Below are positions 31,989-43,209 of a stretch of DNA of 64,000 nt, one piece after another. The stretch lies in NCBI RefSeq assembly GCF_000085865.1, contig NC_013511.1:601446-665445 (forward strand), in the 5' to 3' direction. This DNA is from Metamycoplasma hominis ATCC 23114. GTDB taxonomy: Bacteria; Bacillota_I; Bacilli_A; Mycoplasmatales; Metamycoplasmataceae. A model generated the notes under the pieces. That model was not told the DNA's origin. It saw nothing but the letters and a program-made list of their open reading frames with translations, and searched no databases. Position 1 is the stretch's first letter. Every line of letters starts with the position of its first letter. Both the position numbers and the translations under genes were made by a program.

Positions 31989-34790
31989 CTATTTTTTCTT
32001 AATTTGTTTAATTTTTTGCATTATTGTTTCAAGATCTATTTTTTCAATTTCTTGTATTTTCTGACTAACGCTTTCTTTTGTTGCTATATTTTTTTTATCT
32101 TTTTGGTTGTCATTAACGTTATTTGAAACATTTGGTAATTCAATATCTTCAGTAGATATTTGAAATAGTTCTTCTTGTTCTTCATTATTTAAATGTTGAA
32201 TATCTTGATTATAGGATTTTTTAATCAAAGCATGTTCAGCGGTCAATTCAATATTTTTATCAATATATCCTTGATATTCTTGTCTTATTTTTTCTTGCTC
32301 TATTTCATCAACTTCAATTAATTCATTAATTTTTATTGGCGTAATAAAATACCCAGGGTTAGTAAATGAATAATCTAATTTAAGAAGTTTACTTTCCTTA
32401 GTCTTATCTTTTAATATAAATTTTCAATCATATTCTGCCAAATTACCATTATTATCAGTGTATAACATTTTTAAATTGCTCAATGTAACAGCAAGTGATT
32501 GAAGACCTAAAATATTATTTTTTAGTGGCGTAAACAACATTTTTGGAGTATTGCGTGTGGTTGATTCTAATTTGCTAGTATCCCAACATTTTATATAGCC
32601 ACCTTGCGTTAAATAAATTATATTGTTGTATTTTGAAACTGTTATAAAACCACTTACTTGAAGTTGAGGATGTTTATATAAGTTTAAAAGAAGTCTAATG
32701 CCTCTTGCTTTCAAAGAAATTCCAACCTTTAGTTCGTTTTCCGAAACTAAATGATACATACCATTATTTAGTAAAATAAATAGCATTTTTTCATCATTAG
32801 AAATTTGAGCATCTATTAATTCATCATTATCATCTTTAAACGACATGCACGTTTTTGTTTTAAGAGAAGATTTATTTTCAAAATCTCTTAAATTAACTTT
32901 TTTGGCATATCCTAATTTTGACATTAAAATAAAGTTTGCATAATTATTGAATGACGTAATTTCTATAACTCTAATAATTTTTTCTGAGCTTTCTAGAGCT
33001 ACTATTGATGAAATATGTTGGCCAAGATCTTTTCAATTGCAATCTTTAAACAAATGGCAATCAATAATAAAATAATTCCCTAAATTTGTAAAGAATAATA
33101 TCTTTGATAATGAGTTTACTTTATCAAAATAGAAAACATTGTCTTCTTCTTTTAATTTGAACGTGCTTAATTCATTGCTAGTATAAACTTTTAAACTTAT
33201 TTTTTTATAATATCCATCTTTGGTTATATATAAATAAAAATCTTCATTTTTTGTCAATAATTTATGATCAATTTCTTTATCGATTTTTTGATCTGAAATT
33301 TCCGTTAATCTTGGCTTTGAATATTGATTTTTTATTTCAAGCAATTGCTTTATTAAATATTGATTAAATTCTCATTTATCATTTAATAATTTATTGCAAT
33401 TTTCAATTTGAATTTCAAGGTTTTTCTTTTCTTCTTGAAATTCAATTTGATCCATTCTTGAAAGCTTATACAATCTTAATTCAGCAATCGCTGTTGCTTG
33501 CAATTCACTAAATTTAAATTTATTCATCAATGCAAGGATAACACCTTTTTTTGAGTTATCGCTTTCTTTAATCAAATGTATAACTTCATCAGAAATTTCA
33601 GCTACTTTAATGAACCCTTCAACTATTTCAAGTCTTAATTTAAACTTCTTTAAATCATAATTAATACCATTTATATTAACTTCTTTTAAATGACTTAAAT
33701 AAGCAATTAAAGCACTATAGAGATTTAGAATTACTGGACGGTTATTGTCAATTGCAACCATGTTATAACTATACGAGATACTTAGTTCGGTTTTATTCAT
33801 TAAGTATGCAATTATTGCGTCAGCATTTGCACCGTCTTCTAATTGAATAAATATTGAAATTCCGTTTCTATCTGTTTGATCCAAAACTTCTTTAATACCA
33901 GAAATTTTTTTATCTATTGCAATTGCATCAATGTCGGCAACTAATTTTGATTTAACAACCCCAAAAGGAATTTCAATTATTTCAATGCCAATAATTTTCG
34001 ATTCATCTTTTTTATCATAAACATAATGATATTTCGAAGAAATTGTAATTCTACCTTGCCCACTTGAAAGAGCTTTTTTTATTTCATTTATACCATTAAT
34101 AATTGCTCCTGTTGGGAAATCCGGTCCTTTAACTATTTCACTTAATTCTTCAATTGATATTGTAGGATTTTTGATTAATGCAATTGTTGCATCAATAACT
34201 TCGCCTAGATTATGTGGTGGGATTTCTGTAGCAAAACCAGCAGCAATTCCTTTAGCACCGTTAACTAATAAATTAGGAAATAAGGCCGGCAAAACAATTG
34301 GTTCGTATTCAGAGTCATCAAAGTTTGGAGCCATTTTTACAACTTTTCTGTCTAAATCTTTCAACATCAGTTCACTAATTTTTTCAAGTCTTGATTCAGT
34401 GTAACGCATTGCAGCGGCAGGGTCATCATCAATTGAACCTTTATTACCATGCATTTCAATTAATGGGAAATTGCTTTTTCAATCTTGAGCCATTCTGACT
34501 AATGCTTCGTATATTGAACTATCTCCATGAGGGTGATAACGTCCGATAACATCCCCAACGATTCTAGCTGATTTTTTAAAAGGTTCGCTATTTTTTAAAT
34601 GTAAATTTCACATTGAATATAAAATCCGACGTTGAACAGGTTTTAGTCCATCACGAGCATCAGGAATTGCTCTTTGTTGAATAATGTATTTTGAATAACG
34701 TCCGAATCTATCAGACATTATATCGGCCATATTTTTTTCAATAATGTTTTCAGTAACTTCTTGTATTTCTTCTTTTCTATCTTTTTTCAT
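31989..34790 (-). CDS. parC: DNA topoisomerase IV subunit A
   Basis: The 933-aa product is the DNA-cleaving subunit that works with ParE to unlink daughter chromosomes. The N-terminus has [22 protein letters not shown] and [20 protein letters not shown]. The catalytic tyrosine is in [26 protein letters not shown] has the ParC form; GyrA normally has QGNFGSIDGD. A beta-propeller-like C-terminal domain (about residues 480-800) is followed by a charged tail of about 130 aa ([13 protein letters not shown]). Several TGA codons are Trp, and I checked all segments for continuity. It starts 5 nt after parE. Confidence 0.95.
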
Positions 34791-34795
34791 ACGAC

Positions 34796-36715
34796 CTACT
34801 TATTATTTATTTTAAAATCATCTTCTGATGAAAAATCAACATTATTGTTTATTCATTGTTTTCTTGCTATTACGTCGTCACTCATCAATGTTGAAACATT
34901 TCTTTCGACTAAAATTTCATCTTCTACATCAACTTTAATTATTGAACGAGTTTCGGGGTTCATTGTTGTTTCTCAAAGCTGATCAGCATTCATCTCGCCA
35001 AGCCCTTTGTAGCGTTGAATTTCATAGTTGGTATATTTTGAAGTAATTTCTTTTAATTGATCTTCATCCCAAGCATAAAGGGGCTGTGTATTTTTTGATT
35101 TTATTGAAATCTTATAAAGAGGTGGCAAAGCAATATAAACCATACCGTTTTCAACTAGTTTTTTCATATAACGTCAAAAGAATGTTAATAGTAATGTTTG
35201 AATGTGAGCACCATCAGTGTCAGCATCTGTCATAATAATAATTTTGTGATATTGAGCATTTTTTAAATTGAAGTCTTCGCCTATACCTGCTCCGATTGTA
35301 TTAATTATTGTTGCAATTTCTTCATTTGCTAAAACATCGCTTAATTTTGCTTTATCGGTGTTGATAACTTTACCTCTAAGTGGCAATATTGCCTGGGTAA
35401 CTCTATTTCTTCCTAATTTAGCAGAACCGCCAGCTGAATCACCTTCAACTAAAAACAATTCTTTAACGGCAGGATTTTTACTTTGAGCAGGAGTTAATTT
35501 TCCTGAAAGAATCTTTCTATTCTCAAATTTATTTTTAATCTTACGTGCTTCGTTTTTTGCATTTCTAGCTGCAACTTTTGCTTCGTATGCTTTTTTAATT
35601 TTAGAAATAATTTTTTCTGCTTCAATTTTGTTTTCATTTAAAAAGAAATAAAACTTTTGACTTACAAAATCTTCAACAACTTCTCTAGCCTCTGGCGTAC
35701 CTAATTTATCTTTCGTTTGACCTACAAATTCTAATATTTCTTCTGGGACTTTTAAAGAAATAACAGCAATTATTCCTTCTCTAACATCCGAGCCTTCAAA
35801 AGTTATTTTCTTAGCTAAACCATTTTTAGAAGCATAATCATTTATTGTCTTAGTTAATGCGGTTTTAAGTGCTGTTTCATGTGTTCCACCATCACGAGTC
35901 TTTACATTATTTACAAAACTGTAAATTGATTCACTATATCCATCAGTATATACTAATGCCAAGTCAATTTCAATGCCGTAATTGCACATACCAGATGCAT
36001 AAAAAATTTCACTAATAAATTTTTTGCCTTCACCAACAAAATTTATATATTCTTTTATGCCATCTTTGGTTTTAAATGTTACATGTTCATCGGTATTTTC
36101 ATTATAAAATTCAATAGTAAGATTTGGCATTAAAAAACTTGCTTCTCTTAATTTTTCTTTAATTATTTCAGGTGAATATTTTGATTTTTTAAATATTGAA
36201 AAGTCGGCTCAAAATTGAACCTTTGTTCCTTGTTTTGTAGTTGGAGATATCTCATGTGTTTTTTCAATAATTGTATCTTGTTGAAAGGCTGTAAAGTATG
36301 CTTTTTTATCTCTTCAAACCGTAACTTCAACTTTAGAACTTAAGGCATTGACAACCGAGGAACCCACTCCGTGTAATCCTCCACTTGTTTTATAAGCACC
36401 ATCGCCAAATTTACCACCAGCATGAAGCTCAGTAAAGACGAGCTCAACTCCACTTTTTCCAGACTCGTGTTTATTGACAGGGATTCCCCTACCGTTGTCT
36501 TCAACAATAACAGAAGAATCCTTCTTTAAAGTTACAATTATTTTATTTGCAAACCCACTCAACGCTTCATCAATAGCATTATCAAAAATTTCCCAAATTA
36601 AGTGATGAAGCCCACTTGAATCAGTAGACCCAATATACATTCCCGGTCTTTTTCTGACAGCATCTAATCCTTTTAAAACTTTTAAATCGCTAGCTTCGTA
36701 ATTATTTAAACTCAT
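34796..36715 (-). CDS. parE: DNA topoisomerase IV subunit B
   Basis: The 639-aa product is the ATPase subunit of topoisomerase IV. GHKL motifs are [18 protein letters not shown] (about residues 37-54), [13 protein letters not shown] and [15 protein letters not shown] (about 112-126). The TOPRIM part has [17 protein letters not shown] and [18 protein letters not shown]. The C-terminus ends KINNK at TAG 34796. Pairing with parC just downstream identifies it as ParE rather than GyrB. Trp residues are mostly TGA. Confidence 0.95.
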
Positions 36716-36727
36716 ATCTAAATTATA

Positions 36728-36770
36728 AAGAAAAAAAATCTCTTGAACTATTTAAAGTAATAAGAGACTT
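36728..36770 (-). terminator. Terminator of the histidine phosphatase gene
   Basis: TCTCTT / AAGAGA arms are separated by 17 nt, and in the minus direction a run of eight Ts follows. It lies directly beyond the stop at 36769 and 13 nt upstream of the parE start. Confidence 0.55.
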
Positions 36771-37753
36771 ATTTTAGAAAAATTTTGCTTGCGATTTTTA
36801 TAATTTGTGGATTTGAAAGATTAAAGTTTCTAATGTCTTTAAAGTCAAAAAAAGCAATGTACAAATCAAAACTATTGTCATCATTAATTGCAAAAATTAA
36901 TTTAGACCCAATTGGATATTTTTCTAATTGTTTAAGATCTGGCATTTTGACGTCTAACATTGCCAAGGTCGTAGCAATGTTGGTATCGTGGCCTACAATC
37001 AATGTTAAATCTTTGCCGTTGTTGAATTCTTTTTTAATTAATTTATATATATTTTTTTTATTTGAATTTATAACATTTTTGTCGCAAAAAGCAAAGTCAA
37101 TAACATAATCCTTAGCCTTGCCTATTAATCTTAAATCTCTTATAAAATTATTAGATTTAAATATTGAATCATACGGTTCGTTGAAGTAGTATTTAACTAC
37201 TAATAAATCACTTAAAGAACAAGCCATAAAGAACTTGCCTCTTCAAAAAACTCCATCTTTATTTTCATTCAATGTAATATTGGTTTCTTCATTTGTAAAT
37301 AAACAATTTTTTAGATCAAAAAGGTCAATAATTTTTTGATATATTTTTTTACTTTTTGCTTCATATCTTCATAACAAATCATAATCAACGAGATTAATAT
37401 CGTCAGTGTTAATGTCATATCATTCATTCTCGTTTTTGAATGAATAGTCTTGACATTGAATGTCAACCTTTTTAGCGGGAAAAAGACCAATTGAAAGTAA
37501 CTGCGCAGTTTGAAAAGTTCTTTGCGTTGAATTTGCCATCACCTTAACATCAATATCATTTGTTATATTGAAAAATTCTCTAATCTTTTGAGCCATTTTT
37601 AGTTCAAAAAGTGCTCCTTTATCTGTTAAAAATGCACTTCCTAAATTATCAATGTTTCAATTTACAATATCCTTATTGAAATATTTAATTGAACGTTCTT
37701 TTGTAAAAAACGGATATCTTAAACCATGCCTACTTAAAATTAATAGTTTCACA
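36769..37753 (-). pseudogene. Histidine acid phosphatase-like protein, frame broken near its start
   Basis: The main frame (37740 down to 36769, 323 aa) begins ILSRHGLRYP. It contains the RHGxRxP catalytic motif of branch-2 histidine phosphatases and, later, the proton-donor HD in VGHDTNIATT. The family hydrolyses phosphomonoesters such as sugar phosphates or phytate. A TAA lies directly before ILSRHG, and no ATG is available for 55 codons. In another frame, GTG AAA CTA TTA (37742-37753) would supply VKLL and precedes ILSRHG perfectly if one base of the TTAAATTTTAAG stretch is removed, giving V/M-KLLILSRHG. I therefore read a single-base frameshift after codon 4. An ATT start is a weaker alternative. 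Confidence 0.75.
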
Positions 37754-37772
37754 ATGTCACCTCATTTTTTCA

Positions 37773-37792
37773 ATAATTACGAGTAATTATTT
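37773..37792. repeat. Perfect inverted repeat before gapA
   Basis: AATAATTA-CGAG-TAATTATT is a perfect 8-bp palindrome with a 4-nt loop. It lies between the divergent phosphatase and gapA genes. It could be an operator or a weak hairpin; no T run follows at the usual distance for certain termination. Confidence 0.45.
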
Positions 37793-37861
37793 TTTACATA
37801 ATTGCATAATCTTATATAATTATATTGTTATATAAATAATTTTTAATTATATAAATTTTAA

Positions 37862-38878
<1,017 letters not shown>

Positions 38879-38900
38879 TTAAAAAAATATTGGATAAGAA

Positions 38901-39389
38901 ATGAAACTTTCAATAAAAGAAATAATTAAAAAAATTAAATTACTTGAATTGGATCTTGAAGATCTAAAAAAAGAAGAATCCAAGGAAAACTTCATTGTTT
39001 ATTTAGAAAACAAAAGACCAACGAACATTGAATATGATTATCAAGATTATTCAAACAAAATTAAAAATTTATATAATGAGATTTTTAAGTTAAGAACATT
39101 GGTTCAAGTAACTAATATAAACACAATAACATCATATAAAAAACATTCTATATCAGAATTAATTATTTTATTAGCTCAAAAAAGTAATCAATTAGAAAGA
39201 TTGCAAGAAATGCGCGATTGCAAAAAAATTTCTAGGGTTACTACAAACGATGGCCAAAACGAATATACTGAATATCTTTTTGACCCTAAAATGGTTGCAA
39301 TTGAACTTAGAAAATTGAACAAAGAAATTTCTGAAATTCAAATTGCAATTGATAGCGCAAACATTAATACATTAGTTGAAGTTAAGTAA
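38901..39389 (+). CDS. DIP1984-like helical protein
   Basis: The 162-aa product starts MKLSIKEIIKK, followed by a helical, charged N-terminal half. The middle NINTITSYKKHSISELIILL and the C-terminal LRKLNKEISEIQIAIDSAN with a final NTLVEVK resemble the DIP1984/septicolysin-like family. I recall that family ending in a helix followed by an 'AAN-W-T-xxL/V' tail; the assignment is from memory of that pattern. Function unknown. It lies 22 nt after gapA and may be co-transcribed. Confidence 0.55.
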   Translation: MKLSIKEIIKKIKLLELDLEDLKKEESKENFIVYLENKRPTNIEYDYQDYSNKIKNLYNEIFKLRTLVQVTNINTITSYKKHSISELIILLAQKSNQLERLQEMRDCKKISRVTTNDGQNEYTEYLFDPKMVAIELRKLNKEISEIQIAIDSANINTLVEVK

Positions 39390-39561
39390 TTAACTTTCCT
39401 TAATAAATTTGCATTATTTTCTATAATTTTTTGTTTATTGTTATAGATTTCTATATTATTTACCTTCGTTTTAAGTTTGTGTTTATATGATTTTGCATTT
39501 GCATACTTAAACTAGCAAATTTATTTAAAAACTTTCACATTTAGTAAGGGTTAGAAAATGT

Positions 39562-39590
39562 AAACCGCCATTTCAGGCGGTTTTTTATTT
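39562..39590 (+). terminator. Terminator after the DIP1984-like gene
   Basis: AAACCGCC / GGCGGTTT with a 6-nt loop and T6 is a strong intrinsic terminator. It sits 173 nt after the stop; the intervening AT-rich stretch holds no frame I can support. Confidence 0.9.
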
Positions 39591-39620
39591 ATATTATTTA
39601 TAAATATTAGTAATTAATAA

Positions 39621-39626
39621 TATAAT
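39621..39626 (+). promoter_or_regulatory. -10 box giving a probably leaderless transcript
   Basis: A perfect TATAAT ends 9 nt before the ATG at 39636, and there is no ribosome-binding sequence in between. This is the same arrangement as at rsmD. Confidence 0.5.
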
Positions 39627-39635
39627 TAGATAATT

Positions 39636-40400
39636 ATGAATACAACAAAAGTTTACATAGATTTTGAAGCAATTACCAATCCTTTTGCAAGATTAGTAAA
39701 TTTGCCAAGTGGAACTCCTTATGCCTATACATTAGGTCTTTTAAATATTCACGGCCAATATCAAATTAAAACATTTATTATTGATTTTAAAGAACATCAT
39801 AATTTAAATTCAATTTGAACTGCTATAAAAAATGCAATAGTTTCTGACATATTAGAGATCAACAATACTGTGAATTTAAAGGAAGTTGTATTTGTAGGCC
39901 ACAATCCTGTTTTAGAAAATAAATGCTTAAAAAAATTATTTCCTGAAAATAATGTTGAACCTTTAATTTCCAATACAATTGTGTCATTGTCAAAATTAAC
40001 AGGAAAAATTTTTAACATTCCATATTTTAATAAAATAAAAAAAATTATCGCTGATTCTGGTGATAGCGAACTTAATATGAGAATTAAAGATAGAAATGGT
40101 GTAATTGCCGCATTTGCTGGGTATTGATTATATACAAAATCAATTAAAAATTTACGAGCAAATGACAGAAGAAAAAGATTTTTAATTAAGATGAATAAAA
40201 ATCTTTTGTTAAAAGAATTAAAACGTTATTCTCACGACGATGTCAACAAAATGCTTTATATTGTTTCCCATCCTGATGAAACAGAAACGTTACTAAAGGA
40301 ACTTTTATACAAACGTGAATTAATAAAACAAATAAAAAATTTGGAACTTGATGACAATTTAACAATTAAAGAAATTAAAGAAAAAATTTGAACATTATAA
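39636..40400 (+). CDS. DUF2779/DEDD exonuclease-like protein
   Basis: The 254-aa product begins VYIDFEAITNPFARL (residues 5-19); the IDFEA looks like the first Asp-Glu pair of a DEDD exonuclease fold, as in DUF2779 proteins. The middle has FVGHNPVLENKCLKKLF, and NGVIAAFAGYWLYTKS follows an acidic-basic MRIKDR. The last 80 residues are a charged helical tail. Three TGA codons are Trp. The nuclease link rests on the weak IDFE and GHN pattern only. No Shine-Dalgarno is visible. MATE follows 21 nt downstream. Confidence 0.5.
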
Positions 40401-40421
40401 TTTCTGAAAATAAAGGATATT

Positions 40422-42164
40422 ATGAAAAATAAGCTTATTGAAAAAAAAGGTAAGTTTTCAATTAAAAAATTTTTCCCTCAAAGCAAGTTTGATTGAAAAA
40501 TTTATATTATAAAAACATTGCCAATAATAATTGGCGAAATTATATTTAATTTAAATGGGCTACTTGACAATTTCATGGTTAGCCATATTGATGGTGGAAT
40601 TGATGCCTTGGCTTATGCTAATACATATACGGGAATAATTTATACAATTTTCTTTTCTATTCAAGCAATCGGGGCAATGTTCGTGGGTCAATATTATGGC
40701 CGTAAAGATTTTGATAAAGTAAAGCAGATAATGAATTTAAGAATTTGAATGAATCTAATTATTACCTTAAGTTTTGCAATTCCTGCTTGAACATTAGCAA
40801 AGCAAATGGTTCACTTGATTGGTGGGCAAGGAATAAAACCTCAATCTGAATTAGCATCTACATATTATTTAATGTTTATTGCCATAAACTGAGTTTTGAC
40901 TTCTTTTAATTTTAATACAAATATGTTGCTAAATGAAACCGGACATTCAAAATATGCTTTTGTTTCGGCGTGTCTAACAATGCTAACGAATGCTTCGATT
41001 AATTCTATTTGTTTATACGGATTTCATAAACCTGCATATTATGCTGCTTTTGGTTCAATTATTGCTGCGACAGTTTGCTTTACAAGTGACTCTTTATTTA
41101 CATATTACAAAGAAAGAAAAATTTTTATTAATGTATTTAAATTGTTTCACATTACAAAACCAATTGCAAAGCAATTATTAAAAAGAATTCCCGCCATGTT
41201 AATTGCCATTGCTGGAATGTTAACTTTACCTACAAGAATGATTATTTGAAGCCATGCATATCCTGATAATTTATCAGGTGGTTCAGGAATTGGTGAAAAA
41301 TGAATGGGAATTAATGCTGTTACAATACTTGGTTTAGTCGAAAGCCTTTCGTCCGTCGCCTCGGCAATAACTTCTGTTTGTGCAAGCAATGTTTCGTTTT
41401 TTGTTGCCACAAGATTAGGAGAGTCTGATTTTGAAGGTGCAGATAAGCATGCTCATTCATTGCGCGGATTTCATGCTCTGGCCGGATGTTGTATGTCTCT
41501 ATTAATGATTGCAGTTGTTTTTGGAATTGCATATTCTCCTGTTACAACAAAAGGTGTTGGTATTGGTGTCTCTCAAAGATTTTATGATGTGCAAAGAAAA
41601 GATTACATTATTGAAATATTAAATAAATCTGATATTTTAAAAAATAGTGATTTATTAAACTCACTTGGCAATGATTTTACATTCACAAAAGGTCAAAATT
41701 TGGCTTATGATCAATGAGTGGCAAGCGCAGTACTGGCAACTTCAAAAGAATTCAAAGAAACATTTTTGTTATGTAGCGCAACCTTTATTTTCTTTAACCC
41801 TATATGATGCTGATTTTATACAAGCGCCGCTTTGCCTGCTGCGGGCGGTAGAAATATAATTGGTTCTATTACAATATTAGCAACACAATGAGCATCATTT
41901 ATATGATTAATTATTATTACTTATGGAATTGTTATTCCATTGCATAAAACTTATACTGGATATAGTGATTTATCAATTCCTCTAGAACTTGCTTATTTTA
42001 TGTTATTTGCATTTGACTTTATTAGATGATTGATGTTTGAAATAGTGGCATTAAAGACTGATTGAAAGAGAAACATTACAAATGAAATTGAAAAACAAGA
42101 CCCAAACTTTCCAAGTAATATAGCAGAAGCAACAGCAACACACGATATTGTTCATAAACAATAA
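40422..42164 (+). CDS. MATE-family efflux transporter
   Basis: The 580-aa product has about 12 hydrophobic segments. The first is LPIIIGEIIFNLNGLLDNFM (about residues 33-52) with VGQYYGRKDFDKVKQIMN typical of MATE proteins; the second half repeats it with ASNVSFFVATRLGESDF. A hydrophilic insert of about 70 aa (FYDVQRKDYIIEILNKSD and on, about residues 387-440) between helices is unusual. It would lie in a loop. More than a dozen TGA codons are Trp, so standard-code ORF calls break it up. AAAGGA precedes the ATG. Substrate unknown, possibly drugs or metabolites. Confidence 0.82.
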
Positions 42165-42178
42165 AAAGGAGATTTAAG

Positions 42179-43123
42179 ATGTTATATGATTTAGTTTCAC
42201 CATACAATTCAGGACATTTAAAGGTTAGTGATATTCATAGTATTTATTATGAAGAATCAGGAAATCCAAATGGCAAGCCAATTTTGTTTGTTCATGGCGG
42301 CCCAGGTGGGGGAACCAAACCTTCATGTCGTCAATTTTTTGACCCTGAATTTTATAGAATTATTTTATTTGATCAAAGAGGATGTGGACTTAGCATACCT
42401 AGTGCCGAAATCAAACAAAATACAACTCAAGATTTAATAGAAGATATTGAAAAATTACGGAAATTTTTAAATATTGACAAGTGAATATTATTCGGGGGTT
42501 CATGAGGTTCAACTTTAAGTTTACTATATGCAATTAATTATCCCCAAAACGTTTCAGGAATAATTTTGCGGGGAATATTTTTAGGTAGGGATGAAGACAA
42601 TTATTGATTGTATCAAAAAGGCGCTTCTTATTATTTTCCTGCTGAATATGAAGAATATTCAAACTTTATCCCTGAAAACGAAAGAGGCGATTTAATTAAC
42701 GCTTATTATAAATATTTAAATTCAAGTGACCAAAATGTTGCAGAGCAAGCAGCATATCATTGAAGCAAATGGGAACTTGGATTGGTAACAATGAAAAAAT
42801 TGCCTAATTTAGAAGAAATTTTATCCGATAAAAAAAGCAATTTAGAATTAGCAAGATTAGAAAATTATTATTTTGTTAATAAAATATTTTTAAATGACGA
42901 TAATTTTATTTTAAATAATGCAAGCAAGATTAAAGAAATCCCAACAATATTGATTCATGGTCAATTTGATATGGATTGTCGCCCAGTTGGCGCATATTTA
43001 TTGCATAAAGCCTTACCAAAGTCAAAGCTTTGAATAATTCAAGAATCAGGCCATTCAGGTCGTGACGGACATATTAACGAAGCATTAATGCAGGCAACTG
43101 AATACTTTAAAACAATTAAATAA
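42179..43123 (+). CDS. pip: Prolyl aminopeptidase (proline iminopeptidase)
   Basis: The 314-aa alpha/beta-hydrolase releases N-terminal proline from peptides. Oxyanion motif HGGPGGGTKPSCRQFFDP (about residues 38-55), DQRGCGLSIPS, nucleophile elbow FGGSWGSTLSLLYA (about 104-117, Ser at 109) and the catalytic Asp/His region (LIHGQFDMDCRP; ESGHSGRD) are all present. AAAGGAG precedes the ATG. It follows the MATE gene by 14 nt. Peptide use fits an organism with few biosynthetic pathways. Confidence 0.93.
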
Positions 43124-43146
43124 GCGTTTGCTTATTTTATTTTACT
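43117..43146 (+). terminator. Short terminator after pip
   Basis: AAATAAGC / GCTTATTT with a 4-nt loop and TATTTTA following. The stem is short but well placed at the pip stop. Confidence 0.6.
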
Positions 43147-43209
43147 AAAAGATTGTGAAACAATAAATACAATATTTCTTATAATTTAAAAAGACATTTA
43201 AGGAGAGAA

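Noticed and set aside
39390..39561. Possible small gene or RNA between the DIP1984-like gene and its terminator
   Set aside because: No frame with a ribosome site, no tRNA-like fold and no conserved RNA motif was seen.
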